A DNA stretch of 64,000 bases from Lachnospiraceae bacterium (GCA_017626325.1 JAGAIZ010000019.1:1-64000); one strand, 5' to 3'. Shown: positions 33,755 to 42,973, counted from the stretch's first letter. Notes: generated by a model from the letters alone, not told the origin. Numbers and translations are program-made.

Positions 33755-34945
33755 ATGGAAGCATATGAAGTATTAAGAGATCTGGCTATCATTCTGTTTT
33801 TCGCCAAAGTATTCGGTATTCTGGCCAGAAAATGTAAAGCGCCGCAGGTCGTCGGACAGATTATCGCAGGGCTTATAATCGGTCCTTGTGTCTTAGGATG
33901 GGTCGGACAATCTGACTTCATTACACAGATGGCGGAAATCGGCGTTATCATTCTCATGTTCGCAGTAGGCCTGGAAACTGACTTAAAGGAATTGATCAAA
34001 ACCGGTCCGGTCGCTTTCCTGATTGCCTGCGTGGGTGTTTTCGTTCCGCTCTTATTTGGCACATTATTATATATGGCATTCTACGGCGCAGCTCCCTGGG
34101 GAAGCGAAAACTTCTATAAAGCGGTTTTTATAGGAACCATTATGACTGCCACCAGCGTCAGCATCACCGTGGCTTCCCTGCAGGAGCTTGGTAAGATCAA
34201 GAGTAAGGTCGGCACCACGATTGTGAGCGCGGCGATTATCGATGACGTAATCGGCATCATCGTCCTGACCTTCGTGATTGGATTTAAGAACCCCACTTCC
34301 AATCCGGGTATGGTTATCGTGAAGACAATAGCATTCTTCGCTGTTGCCATTATCGGCGGTTTCCTTATCTTTAAGATCTTTCTGGAACTGGACAGCCGTT
34401 ACCCGCATACAAGACGTATTCCTATCGTCAGCCTTGCATTCTGCTTCGCCTTATCCTATGTAGCGGAGAAGTATTTCGGCATTGCCGATATTACCGGCGC
34501 ATATGTAGCGGGAATCGTGTTGTGCAACCTAAGCGATAATGAATATATCGAGCGTAAGATCGATGTCAGCTCCTACATGATCTTCGGTCCGATCTTCTTC
34601 GCCAGCATCGGTTTGAAGACCTCCTTCGATTCCATGAACGGCAAGCTGTTCGCTTTCTGTATCTGCTTCGTTATTACGGCCCTTCTCGCCAAGATTATCG
34701 GCTGCGGCTCGGTCAGCAAGCTGTGCAGATTCAATTGGTCCGACTCTTTGAAAATCGGCGTCGGCATGATGACCAGAGGAGAGGTCGCCCTGATTGTAGC
34801 CCAGAAAGGACTTGCCGCGGGACTTCTGACAGCGGATTATTTTACGGCAGTTATCCTGTTGATTCTGGTGTCTTCCATCGCGACGCCTATTGTATTGAAG
34901 CTTCTATATTCCAAAGATTTGAATACTGCAGGCGCGCAGTCATAG
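33755..34945 (+). CDS. CPA2-type cation:proton antiporter (KefB/NapA-like)
   Basis: 396 aa from ATG 33755, after GGAGGAAA. A TTG 15 bp upstream lies in the ribosome binding site. About 12 helices. The N-terminal GLIIGPCVLGWVG and MFAVGLETDLKEL are conserved, as is the ion-site region SAAIIDDVIGIIVL with the paired Asp typical of electrogenic NapA/NhaA-like CPA2 members. The TrkA-N domain of KefB/KefC is absent. Predicted Na+/H+ exchange for pH and sodium homeostasis. It has its own promoter and terminator. Confidence 0.9.
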   Translation: MEAYEVLRDLAIILFFAKVFGILARKCKAPQVVGQIIAGLIIGPCVLGWVGQSDFITQMAEIGVIILMFAVGLETDLKELIKTGPVAFLIACVGVFVPLLFGTLLYMAFYGAAPWGSENFYKAVFIGTIMTATSVSITVASLQELGKIKSKVGTTIVSAAIIDDVIGIIVLTFVIGFKNPTSNPGMVIVKTIAFFAVAIIGGFLIFKIFLELDSRYPHTRRIPIVSLAFCFALSYVAEKYFGIADITGAYVAGIVLCNLSDNEYIERKIDVSSYMIFGPIFFASIGLKTSFDSMNGKLFAFCICFVITALLAKIIGCGSVSKLCRFNWSDSLKIGVGMMTRGEVALIVAQKGLAAGLLTADYFTAVILLILVSSIATPIVLKLLYSKDLNTAGAQS

Positions 34946-34988
34946 ATTGTGTGAATTACACATCAGGGCAAATGACGGATAAAACAAA

Positions 34989-35020
34989 AACTCTATGGAT
35001 GCTTCGGCTTCCATAGAGTT
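34989..35020. terminator. Bidirectional terminator between antiporter and thioredoxin genes
   Basis: AACTCTATGGA pairs with TCCATAGAGTT around TGCTTCGGCT, with T-rich sequence on the plus side and the A run AAAACAAA on the other. It serves the two convergent genes. Confidence 0.85.
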
Positions 35021-35043
35021 TTCATTTTTAGCATTCCCTGATC

Positions 35044-35364
35044 TTATTTCAGCGCGTTTTCGATTTCCGCTTCCAGTTCTTCCTGAGGTACAGCCCCTAC
35101 AATCGTAGCGATTACTTCCCCTTTTACGAAAATCTTCATCGTGGGAATGGACATTACCCGATACATTCTTGCAAGACCGTCCTCGTCGTCGATGTTGCAT
35201 TTTCCTACTTTGACCCTGCCGTCATATTTCTCTGCGAGAGCGGCAACCACGGGCGCCATCATCTTGCAGGGACCGCACCAGTCTGCATAGAAATCCACCA
35301 GCACCGGCACTTCCGATGCCAATACCTCACTGTCAAAATTAGCTGCTGTAAATTTGTGTTCCAT
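35044..35364 (-). CDS. trxA: Thioredoxin
   Basis: 106 aa. The active site WCGPCK is at about residues 28-33. VDFYADWCGPCKMMAPVV, the cis-Pro in MSIPTMKIF and the C-terminal helix are standard. The start is ATG 35364 behind AAGGAGG; the Met just before it is too close to the ribosome binding site. Cytoplasmic dithiol reductant for ribonucleotide reductase, peroxidases and others. No reductase gene is adjacent. Confidence 0.93.
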   Translation of the reverse strand: MEHKFTAANFDSEVLASEVPVLVDFYADWCGPCKMMAPVVAALAEKYDGRVKVGKCNIDDEDGLARMYRVMSIPTMKIFVKGEVIATIVGAVPQEELEAEIENALK

Positions 35365-35415
35365 CATTGCCTCCTTTTCCAAAGCGCTTCGCTTTTTCGT
35401 AAATCAACATGTAAT

Positions 35416-36063
35416 TTAAGCTCTCTGTCTGGAAATAATATATTTATAAATCGGATTTCCCATGGAAGAGAACCTTTCTTCATATTCCGTCATCACATTG
35501 CCCTGCATCATCTCCGGGTCGTGGTGCAAATCCTCAGTCATCTGCTGAAGCCGCCAGCCCGCCGGTTCCAATTCCTCCAGAGCGAACCGGAATAAATCAT
35601 GATTATCCGTCTTAAATTCTATCACACCCTCCGGTATTAGTATTTCATCATACCGCTTCAAAAATTCACGGGACGGCAGCCTTCTCTTCGCGTGCCTGTC
35701 CTTGGGCCAGGGGTCTGAGAAATTCAGGTAGATTCTGTCTACCTCGTCTCTGTCAAATACGGACGTAATTTCTTCCGCTTCCATACGGATAAAAAACAGA
35801 TTCGGCAGCGGATCTTCCTCCATCTTCTGTATACCACGGAGCAGGACGCTTGAATATTTCTCAATCCCTACGTAATTTATATCGGGATTGCTTCTCGCCA
35901 GATCCATAATAAATCTGCCTTTTCCCATGCCGATCTCAATACGGATCGGACGCTCATTTCCGAAGCGTTCATGCCATCTGCCCTTATGTTTTTCCGGTTC
36001 ATGAATCACATAATCGCTTTCCGCGATCATCTCTTTAGAACCGGTTATGTTACGAAGTCTCAT
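35416..36063 (-). CDS. trmB: tRNA (guanine46-N7)-methyltransferase
   Basis: 215 aa. It methylates G46 of the tRNA variable loop with SAM. IRIEIGMGKGRFIMDLARSN (SAM motif I), NYVGIEKYSSVL, and the family signature YLNFSDPWPKDRHAKRRLPSREFL are all present, with the C-terminal GNVMTEYEERFSSMG (TEYE catalytic segment). It starts with ATG after AGAGGAA. It lies 51 bp upstream of trxA on the same strand and may be cotranscribed. Confidence 0.95.
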   Translation of the reverse strand: MRLRNITGSKEMIAESDYVIHEPEKHKGRWHERFGNERPIRIEIGMGKGRFIMDLARSNPDINYVGIEKYSSVLLRGIQKMEEDPLPNLFFIRMEAEEITSVFDRDEVDRIYLNFSDPWPKDRHAKRRLPSREFLKRYDEILIPEGVIEFKTDNHDLFRFALEELEPAGWRLQQMTEDLHHDPEMMQGNVMTEYEERFSSMGNPIYKYIISRQRA

Positions 36064-36329
36064 ATTCGTTCCTCTTTATTTATTCTGATTTCATTTTATA
36101 CGTACCCTTATTCTACACTATTTTACATTCTTCGCAAAGTCCTTGTTTTAGAAACATTACTCGATCAGATTTTGTATTTTTTGTGAATTGACTACAGTTT
36201 TTCCGAAAAATAGTGTATGATTATAAGGAATGTAAAAAACAGGATATACTATGATTATAACTGACAGCTTAACATACATTGCCGCCCTGTCGGCATATAC
36301 TGCATCATAGACAGAAAGGTTACAAGACA

Positions 36330-37820
36330 ATGCTCTTTTCACATATAAAACATTTGAAATCCAAAGGGAAGCCTATCGCTTGCCTGTTTGTTTCCGTTTC
36401 CCTTTTTTTAGGGGGAATCTGCTCTGATACCCTCACCGTCTGTGCCACCACAGAGGAGCTTGAAGCCGAGGCTGAGGAGCGCAAATCCCTTCCAATCCAA
36501 TCCAACGAAATCGATAACTGGCCGATAGGACCTGAGGTCAGTGCGGAAGCCGCCATTGTAATGGACGCCAACACGGGCGTGATTCTTTATGCGAAAAATA
36601 TTCACGAAAAGCTCTATCCTGCCAGTACTACCAAAATTATGACCTGCCTTCTGGCCATGGAACAGGGCAATCTGGACGATATGGTAGAATTTACCAGGGA
36701 GGCTGTCTTCACTGTCCCCGCTGATGGCTCCAATATGGGTATGGACGCCGGAGAATCCATTACTATGGAACAATGCCTCTACGGTATCCTGGTCGGTTCA
36801 GCCAACGAAGTAGCCAACGCGGTGGCGGAACACATCGGCGGCACAATAGACGGTTTCGTCGCCATGATGAACGAGCGCGCCAATGCGCTTGGGTGCACTG
36901 ATACCCATTTTGTCAATGCCAACGGCCTGTATGACGATGATCACTACACCAGCGTCTATGATCTGGCGCTGATTTCTCATGCTTTTTTCCAGAATGAAAT
37001 GCTGTCCAAAATCGGCAACACCTCCCGTTATCATTTCGAGGCGACTGCCACCCAGCCGGACGATTTCTACCTGAATAACAAACATAAATTGATCAATGGC
37101 GAGATCCCATACGACGGTATCTGCGGCGGCAAGACAGGGTTTACCAACGAAGCCAGACAGACCCTCGTCACCTGCGCGGAGCAGAACGGCATGAAACTGA
37201 TTTGCATCGTATTCAAAGAGGAATCTCCCGCACAGTTCACCGATACGGTAGAGTTATTCGATTATGGCTTCCACAACTTCCAGATCATGAACATCTCGGA
37301 GAACGAAAGGAGCTATACCATAGAGCCTACCGGATTTTTTCAGATTGGTAACGATATCGTCGGCAGCTCCAATCCGATTCTGTCCATAGACACCGACAGC
37401 TACGTCATCATACCCAACACCGTATCCTTCGGCGATCTGGATTCTGAGATCGATTACAGCGTATCCGATGAAAACCGAATCGCACAGATCAACTATTCCT
37501 ATCATGATACCTATGTGGGCAGCGCCTATCTGAATCTTGCGGGAAACAACGTATCATCCTACGATTTCGACACGAACATGACTGCTGCCGATATCAGTGT
37601 GGAGAGGACAGAAGCCGAACCCCAACAGGATACAATCTTTATCAATGTAAAGAAGGTTCTTATAAGCGTGTTGGTTCTTGCGGCGGCTGTCATTATCTTA
37701 TTCGTTCTGCGGGCGTTGATTATCAACAACAAAAACGCAAACCGCAGGAAAAACCGGGTAAAAAGAAAACAAAGCCGGAGGGCAAGAATCCGCTCCGACT
37801 TTGACGATTTTGACTTTTAA
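36330..37820 (+). CDS. D-alanyl-D-alanine carboxypeptidase (S11, DacF/DacB-like)
   Basis: Penicillin-binding protein trimming the terminal D-Ala of peptidoglycan. 496 aa from ATG 36330 (GAAAGG upstream). A signal peptide (about residues 1-40) is followed by an acidic linker and the S11 domain with SxxK in PASTTKIMT, SxN in GSANEVANA and KTG in GGKTGFTNEA. A beta-rich C-terminal domain and a final transmembrane helix with a very basic tail (about 450-496) follow, an anchor unlike the amphipathic helix of PBP5. Monocistronic; sporulation or vegetative role not decided. Confidence 0.92.
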   Translation: MLFSHIKHLKSKGKPIACLFVSVSLFLGGICSDTLTVCATTEELEAEAEERKSLPIQSNEIDNWPIGPEVSAEAAIVMDANTGVILYAKNIHEKLYPASTTKIMTCLLAMEQGNLDDMVEFTREAVFTVPADGSNMGMDAGESITMEQCLYGILVGSANEVANAVAEHIGGTIDGFVAMMNERANALGCTDTHFVNANGLYDDDHYTSVYDLALISHAFFQNEMLSKIGNTSRYHFEATATQPDDFYLNNKHKLINGEIPYDGICGGKTGFTNEARQTLVTCAEQNGMKLICIVFKEESPAQFTDTVELFDYGFHNFQIMNISENERSYTIEPTGFFQIGNDIVGSSNPILSIDTDSYVIIPNTVSFGDLDSEIDYSVSDENRIAQINYSYHDTYVGSAYLNLAGNNVSSYDFDTNMTAADISVERTEAEPQQDTIFINVKKVLISVLVLAAAVIILFVLRALIINNKNANRRKNRVKRKQSRRARIRSDFDDFDF

Positions 37821-37869
37821 AATCAGGCAGCCATTTATGTTAAGGTTCCTGCTTACACAATTCATGCAA

Positions 37870-38829
37870 TCATTGAGGGTGCTTCTTATGCGCCCTCTTT
37901 TCTTTGCGCTGCTGCCTGGATTTCTCCTGTCTCTCGCGAATATCAGCCGCCTGCTCCTCTGTGATGAATTTATCCGTTCTCACCACATACACCATATCCC
38001 CTTCCGCCTTACGAATACGGACCTTGGACTTCATATAGCCGTGCCTGTCACAATAAGAGACACAGTAGTAATGCTTTCCATTGGGCGTAAACCAACGGAT
38101 TTTCTTACGAAGCCCTCTGCGGCACAGATAGCACTTCGTTTCCATTACCTTCTTATCCTCGATGGCCTCCGCTTTGTCCGCAAACCCCCGGGAAATATAT
38201 TTCGCATAATCATCAAAGGTAACATGTATCTCCGAGTCCTTATCCCTGGGCAGATGAAACACATCGAAGGAATAATTGGACAATATCTTCTCTTCTAAGC
38301 CCGCCAATATCTTCGCCGTATAATAAGCGTCGCTTAACGCCCTGTGAAAAGGAATGTCCTTCTCAATCTTCAGAAAATCGATTGCATATTCCAGTGTCCT
38401 TCTCGACTTCCTGTCTTCATAAGCGATGCTGAATAATTTCTGCACATCCAGAAATGGAAACGGACCGTCCGCAAGGGGCTCCAAACCATAATATCTGATA
38501 TTCCTCTGCAATTCTACTAAATCCAAAGGCCCCCAGGTGCAGAACATGCAGTCCTCGCCGCACCACTCCCGAAAACGTTCCATTACCTCAGCGAAAGGAC
38601 GCCCCTTCTTAAGCTGTTCCATCTCCAGGTGAATCAACTTACCGGTAATACGATGCATCTCATGATAGACCTGCGGCTTCACCAATTCGTTAAACTCACC
38701 GGTTTTTACACGGTTTTCATTTAATCGGATAGCGCCGATTTCTATGATTTCAAAGGGAAGGATTTTACTCACTTCCTCTTTACCGGTGCTGCTCTGATTC
38801 CATTCTAAATCAAGTATAATATAATTCAT
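37870..38829 (-). CDS. DEDDh 3'-5' exonuclease (RNase T/KapD-like)
   Basis: 319 aa. Exo I motif is IILDLEWNQ (Asp and Glu metal ligands, residues 5-13), Exo II lies around FCTWGPLDLVELQRN, and Exo III is the DEDDh-type PFHRALSDAYYTAKIL (His and Asp). The C-terminal region (about 200-319) has CYLCRRGLRKKIRWFTPNGKHYYC, a possible zinc or nucleic-acid-binding add-on, and a Lys/Arg/Gln-rich tail. Relatives include KapD, a sporulation kinase inhibitor, and RNase T-like enzymes. Single gene. Confidence 0.85.
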   Translation of the reverse strand: MNYIILDLEWNQSSTGKEEVSKILPFEIIEIGAIRLNENRVKTGEFNELVKPQVYHEMHRITGKLIHLEMEQLKKGRPFAEVMERFREWCGEDCMFCTWGPLDLVELQRNIRYYGLEPLADGPFPFLDVQKLFSIAYEDRKSRRTLEYAIDFLKIEKDIPFHRALSDAYYTAKILAGLEEKILSNYSFDVFHLPRDKDSEIHVTFDDYAKYISRGFADKAEAIEDKKVMETKCYLCRRGLRKKIRWFTPNGKHYYCVSYCDRHGYMKSKVRIRKAEGDMVYVVRTDKFITEEQAADIRERQEKSRQQRKEKRAHKKHPQ

Positions 38830-39064
38830 AACCGTCAGTCCAAATCAACATAGTTATTGTAAATAAGTTTATTATCCATTTCGCCAGGCGAAGAAATGGC
38901 GCCTCGGCACAATCCTAATGATTATCCACTACCAGCCCTTCGTATAAGCGTGTTTGTATTCCAGCGAAATATTAATAATCTCTCACATTATAAGAATAAT
39001 GTCTGAAAAAAGAAAAATCAACTATTATTGATTATTTGACTTGATCGAACACCTCTCCATTTTA

Positions 39065-40060
39065 TTACTGTATAACAGTGTAATAGGTACTTCTTGCTTT
39101 TCCATTCCGCTTTAGCAGGTTGCTTTTTACCATTTTCCGAATGACTCTGGAAGCGGTAGATGTACTTACTTCAAGCAATTCGATTACATCATTTCTTGTA
39201 ATTGTGCCATGAGACTGAGCATATTCCAATACCCTTTCCTCATTGCTCAGGCTTTTCTCACCCCGGACAGCAGAACTTTTGATTGATTCATCTTTCGGTG
39301 CAGAAACATTTCCCGTTTCATATTTTGCGTTAATATTAGGCAATATGATTTTAAAAGCATTCCTGGTTGTTTCAATCGAAGGCTTTTCTTCCATACTTTC
39401 GTATGCCCTCATAATCTTCCCCATGCCGGTACCGTAAGCCTCAATCAGATGCAGCCGGTAGAACACATTTGCAAGATCTTGATTTCTGCATACGGAAATG
39501 CCCAGCATAATATCTTCCAGGTCAATTCCCGGCATCAATCCGCCAATGGATACAAATTCAATCCGGTTAGCATAAATACTGATCAGCGCGCTGGCGCTAA
39601 AGGAATAATCACGGTGAACCAGCAGATTGAGCAACGCCTCCCTGACGGCGATTTCCGGGTAGTCCCTGACATCAATTCTATACAGCTTTTCTATGGTTGC
39701 ACGGGTTTGATTGTGAAAGTCGATAAAATCATAAACTTCATTCATTTGCTGCAGCAGCGATCCGGTAAATTCCCGGCGATCCTTAAAAACTGTCTGATCC
39801 GTTCCCTGAAAAACAGCGACTTTAATCGTATGGACGCATTGATCGGACAAAAGCAGACCTGCGTTGGTGTAAAGGTTATCCTGGTCAATCAGCTTCAAAG
39901 TCCGCATTTGCTGTGGTCCAAACTCCACGTTCCGAATGACAAATTCTTTTTTTGCGGCTTCAAATGTAAGCTCCTGATTTAAGCAGCGCATAATTTCCTT
40001 TTTTATATCGTCTACAACGACTTCCTTGAGTTCTACGGTTTCACTTTCCCCAAAAAGCAT
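39065..40060 (-). CDS. Internally deleted AlbA_2/ATPase-fold transcriptional regulator
   Basis: 331 aa from ATG 40060 (AAGGGAG upstream). It belongs to the putative DNA-binding AlbA_2 (Schlafen-like) plus ATP-binding plus winged-helix family. The start ESETVELKEVVVDDIKKEI is the first helix of AlbA_2, but the sequence then jumps to MRCLNQELTFEAAKKEF. The rest of AlbA_2, including the expected AFANxxGG-type glycine core, is missing. The middle region with YPEIAVREALLNLLVHRDYS and the LIEAYGTGMGKIM motif and a C-terminal winged helix (ITRNDVIELLEVSTSTASRVIRKM) remain. The reading frame is intact. It is either a functional truncated variant or a decaying gene. Confidence 0.75.
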   Translation of the reverse strand: MLFGESETVELKEVVVDDIKKEIMRCLNQELTFEAAKKEFVIRNVEFGPQQMRTLKLIDQDNLYTNAGLLLSDQCVHTIKVAVFQGTDQTVFKDRREFTGSLLQQMNEVYDFIDFHNQTRATIEKLYRIDVRDYPEIAVREALLNLLVHRDYSFSASALISIYANRIEFVSIGGLMPGIDLEDIMLGISVCRNQDLANVFYRLHLIEAYGTGMGKIMRAYESMEEKPSIETTRNAFKIILPNINAKYETGNVSAPKDESIKSSAVRGEKSLSNEERVLEYAQSHGTITRNDVIELLEVSTSTASRVIRKMVKSNLLKRNGKARSTYYTVIQ

Positions 40061-40317
40061 AGTGCCATCTCCCTTGCTTTCATTCGCTGGACATATTATA
40101 TCAAATCGCGTCAACGCATATGACCCGATTCTGATTCAATAGCGACCCGATTTGACCTGATATTTTTCATTATGCCCACAAATGCAAGCGAGTATTACCC
40201 TTAAATTCCGTGCTGTTTCCCAAATTATAGAATGAAAACATATCAATTCTACCCATTATTCTAACCAGAGTTTGACCCGATAAATGATATCATAGAAGTG
40301 TAATTGAATCTGTTGTT

Positions 40318-41235
40318 TTATAATTGTTCCAGTACCTCCCCAATATCTCCATCAATACAGACGGAGCGGCCTGCGATTTCTCTCGGCGCATAAGCCTCCC
40401 CATAGTTGATACAGGCATAAACCGCTTTTGGATTTGCTGCCGTCATCTGCCAGAACGGATATTTGATAATAACCGGGGTGTTTGCCCCGACGCCTAATTC
40501 TAAAAACAGAATGTCTAATCCATCGTGCCGCCGCAGGAAATCCGTATAACGGTTCTGCGCGGCGTGCCATCCTTCGTCCTCCACAAATGTATTGTCGCTG
40601 CGCAGGTTCACATTCATTGGCTTTCCGCACTTCGGACAGTAAGGAATCAGTTCGGATGAAACTGCCATTTCCGGTAATCTGCCTCCTTCTATTACCAGAT
40701 CATTGTCGTCTGTAATCGTGAATCCCTGTGCCTCTACCATCCTGCGAATAATGTCTTCATTGTCATAAGTGTCATTATGACAGGGATCGCTGCATTGAAA
40801 CAGACCATAGTCCCCCTGAGTATAAAACATCCTGTGCTTATCAAATCCCGCCTTCTGGAAACAATGGTCCACATTTGTCGTAAGTACAAAATAGTCTTTG
40901 TCCTGTACCAGTGCAAGCAGATCATTATATACCGGTTTGGGAGCGTTCATATAGCGGTTCACCCAAATATGACGGCTCCACCATGCCCAATATTCTTCCA
41001 GACTCTGAAAAGGATAAAACCCGCCGGAATAAATATCCCGGATATCATATTTCTCTTCAAAATCATGGAAATATTTCTCAAAACGTTCTCCGGAATAGGT
41101 AAATCCTGCGGCAGCAGACAGCCCGGAACCTGCCCCGATGACAACTGCATCCGCTTCATTCAATGCGTCTTTCAGCCGTATTAATTTATCCGAGTAAGTT
41201 TCTGTAGATTTGTTCGTCAAGTTCCTTATAAACAT
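40318..41235 (-). CDS. Macrodomain-linked class M sirtuin (SirTM), protein ADP-ribosyltransferase
   Basis: 305 aa. The NAD-binding GAGSGLSAAAG (34-44) and TTNVDHCF (119-126) are present. The classical deacetylase His is replaced: the motif is FYTQGDYG, giving Asn121 and Gln140, which match the catalytic Asn/Gln reported for class M sirtuins that mono-ADP-ribosylate proteins. Zinc ligands are likely Cys148/Cys152 and Cys200/Cys203. It starts with ATG after GAGGTGA. It overlaps the end of the upstream macrodomain gene by 50 bp, so the two are coupled. In known systems the target is the lipoylated GcvH-L, which is not encoded nearby. Confidence 0.9.
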   Translation of the reverse strand: MFIRNLTNKSTETYSDKLIRLKDALNEADAVVIGAGSGLSAAAGFTYSGERFEKYFHDFEEKYDIRDIYSGGFYPFQSLEEYWAWWSRHIWVNRYMNAPKPVYNDLLALVQDKDYFVLTTNVDHCFQKAGFDKHRMFYTQGDYGLFQCSDPCHNDTYDNEDIIRRMVEAQGFTITDDNDLVIEGGRLPEMAVSSELIPYCPKCGKPMNVNLRSDNTFVEDEGWHAAQNRYTDFLRRHDGLDILFLELGVGANTPVIIKYPFWQMTAANPKAVYACINYGEAYAPREIAGRSVCIDGDIGEVLEQL

Positions 41236-41959
41236 TAAATATCACCTCAATTTTACTGCCGGTCTCGGCTTTATAGTCTTTTACTGTCTGTACGGCAATT
41301 TCCGCAGCTTTTTCATTAGGAAACATAAATACCCCTGTGGAAATACAGCAAAACGCAATACTTCGTATCTGATTCTGGTCTGCCAGTTCCAGACAGGAAC
41401 GATAGCAGGATGCAAGCTGTCTGCAATGCCGCGCCGTCAGCTCTCCCCGCACAATCGGTCCAACCGTATGAATCACATACTGACACGGCAAGTTGAAGGC
41501 CGGGGTGATTTTCGCGGTTCCAGTCGGTTCCTCATACCCCTGCTTTTCCATCAGATTGCTGCAATAATTCCGAAGCTGTATCCCGGCATAAGTATGAATA
41601 CAATTATCAATACAGTTATGGCAGGGCTGGTAACAGCCAGTCATTCCGCTGTTAGCCGCGTTTACAATCGCTCCGCAGGCAAGCCTTGTAATGTCGCCTC
41701 TCCACAAATAAATTTCGTTTTGAACAGGCGCAAGAGCCGAAAGTTCCACAATGCCTCTGTCTCTGTTTTCTTCCTGTAAATACTCATCCTGAATCCGCTG
41801 AAATTCCTCACTGACAGGAGCGGCCATCCGAATATTCATCAGACTGCGGAGCAGTTTTTTCTGCTCATCACTGCTATGCGGAATCTCTAATTCCTGATAT
41901 TCCGGTCGTTCCTTCAATAAGGAACGGATCAATATCTGCCTTCTTTCATTCTGATTCAT
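41186..41959 (-). CDS. Zinc-type macrodomain ADP-ribosyl hydrolase (sirtuin-linked)
   Basis: 257 aa from ATG 41959 (GGAGG upstream). An N-terminal helical extension (1-75) precedes the macrodomain. AIVNAANSGMTGC (97-109) is followed by QPCHNCIDNCIHTYAGIQLR, with Cys/His at 109, 113, 114, 116 and 122. This is the sirtuin-linked Zn-macro signature instead of the Gly-rich MacroD loop. VIHTVGP and the phosphate loop SISTGVFMFP-like CCISTGVFMFP are kept. It is predicted to remove the ADP-ribose placed by the downstream SirTM, giving a reversible switch tied in known cases to oxidative stress. Confidence 0.9.
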   Translation of the reverse strand: MNQNERRQILIRSLLKERPEYQELEIPHSSDEQKKLLRSLMNIRMAAPVSEEFQRIQDEYLQEENRDRGIVELSALAPVQNEIYLWRGDITRLACGAIVNAANSGMTGCYQPCHNCIDNCIHTYAGIQLRNYCSNLMEKQGYEEPTGTAKITPAFNLPCQYVIHTVGPIVRGELTARHCRQLASCYRSCLELADQNQIRSIAFCCISTGVFMFPNEKAAEIAVQTVKDYKAETGSKIEVIFNVYKELDEQIYRNLLG

Positions 41960-41999
41960 ACTATCCTCCATGTCAGAGCAATTTATTGCGATGACACGC

Positions 42000-42205
42000 G
42001 TCGGAAATGTCAAAATTTTCCGAAGGAATACTTTTATTTCCGACTGCGATCAAGGCAATTTGAGGCTCTGACTCAAATTGTCAACTGAGTTTACTCAGTT
42101 TTTGAAACAATCAGCTCATCAGAGTGATTTTTCAATCTTATCCTCCATTTCAGAGCGTTTTACACGACAGGGCGATGAGAAATCCGCACAGGCGGTTTCT
42201 CATCG
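42000..42205. repeat. Cluster of four inverted repeats between macrodomain and oxidoreductase genes
   Basis: GTCGGAAAT/ATTTCCGAC arms span 42000-42044, CAATTTGAG/CTCAAATTG span 42056-42080, and AACTGAGT/ACTCAGTT (42083-42100) precede a T run on the plus strand. A long hairpin at 42173-42205 has arms CGATGAGAAA and TTTCTCATCG plus an inner CCGC/GCGG. The third looks like a terminator; the others are unexplained. No ORF is supported here. Confidence 0.6.
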
Positions 42206-42228
42206 GCCATATCGGACAACTTCCGAAA

Positions 42229-42858
42229 TTACTTTCTTACAACGCTGATACGCTCCTGAATATGGCTGCCGCTTACAATCTCATCAACCATGGCAATGGC
42301 ATAATCGGCGTAACTGATAATGCTTTCTCCCCGCTCATTCAGGGTCAGTTCCTCACCGGCCAGGATGTACGCTCCAGTGCGTTCACCTTCTGCCTGGAAA
42401 TCACCGGCAGGACTGATAAATGTCCACGCAACGTCCTTACGCCCGCGCAGATCTGCCAGAGCCTTTCCCTGTGCCTTTGCCAGCGGCAGATATATCGCCG
42501 GGAAATCCGGACCGTCAGATACGACAGCGGTATGCTCAGGATTCACATACAGGCTTCCGGCGCCGCCAACCACTACAAGACGTTTCTTTGTACCGGAAAC
42601 GATGTCGCACAGATGCATCAGAGACTTGCTGTGATTGGGGAGTTCTTCCTCTGCCCATGCTCCAAAAGCGTCCACAATCACATCATAAGCGGCCACATCC
42701 TCTGCCGTCAAGTCAAATAAGTCCCTGCAGATATACTGCTTTGCTGCGGTCTGGTTCTCGCCCTTCGCAATAGCTGTTACATCCAGTCCTCTGTCAATAG
42801 CCTCTTTCACAACCAGTCTTCCTACTCTGCCGTTTGCACAAACAACTGCTATTTTCAT
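42229..42858 (-). CDS. NAD(P)-binding oxidoreductase (atypical SDR, NmrA/BVR-B-like)
   Basis: 209 aa from ATG 42858 (GGGAGG upstream). The N-terminal IAVVCANGRVGRLVVKEAIDRG gives the GxxGxxG dinucleotide-binding fold (residues 7-13). YDVIVDAFGAW and the LVVVGGAGSLYV strand match the NAD(P)H-flavin/anti-sigma-like reductases (YwnB/YtfG type). It lacks the Tyr-x-x-x-Lys catalytic pair, as is usual for this group. It is transcribed divergently from an Rrf2 regulator with operator dyads between them, so it is probably induced by thiol, redox or electrophile stress. Confidence 0.83.
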   Translation of the reverse strand: MKIAVVCANGRVGRLVVKEAIDRGLDVTAIAKGENQTAAKQYICRDLFDLTAEDVAAYDVIVDAFGAWAEEELPNHSKSLMHLCDIVSGTKKRLVVVGGAGSLYVNPEHTAVVSDGPDFPAIYLPLAKAQGKALADLRGRKDVAWTFISPAGDFQAEGERTGAYILAGEELTLNERGESIISYADYAIAMVDEIVSGSHIQERISVVRK

Positions 42859-42882
42859 TTTTAATACCTCCCATAAAATTTT

Positions 42883-42949
42883 GTTGTAATTAATTTGGTT
42901 ACAACTGCAATATAGCATTTTTGTGTTGTAATGTCAACACTTACAACAC
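42883..42949. promoter_or_regulatory. Two operator dyads and promoter of the oxidoreductase gene
   Basis: The minus-strand promoter is TTGACA (42937-42932), 17-bp spacer, TATATT (42914-42909). Dyad 1 is GTGTTGTAA-N9-TTACAACAC (42923-42949), covering the -35. Dyad 2 is GTTGTAA-N9-TTACAAC (42883-42905), at the start of transcription. This is a typical repressor layout for the divergent Rrf2 protein. Confidence 0.75.
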
Positions 42950-42973
42950 AACTTTTTTTAAATTTCAAAACGC

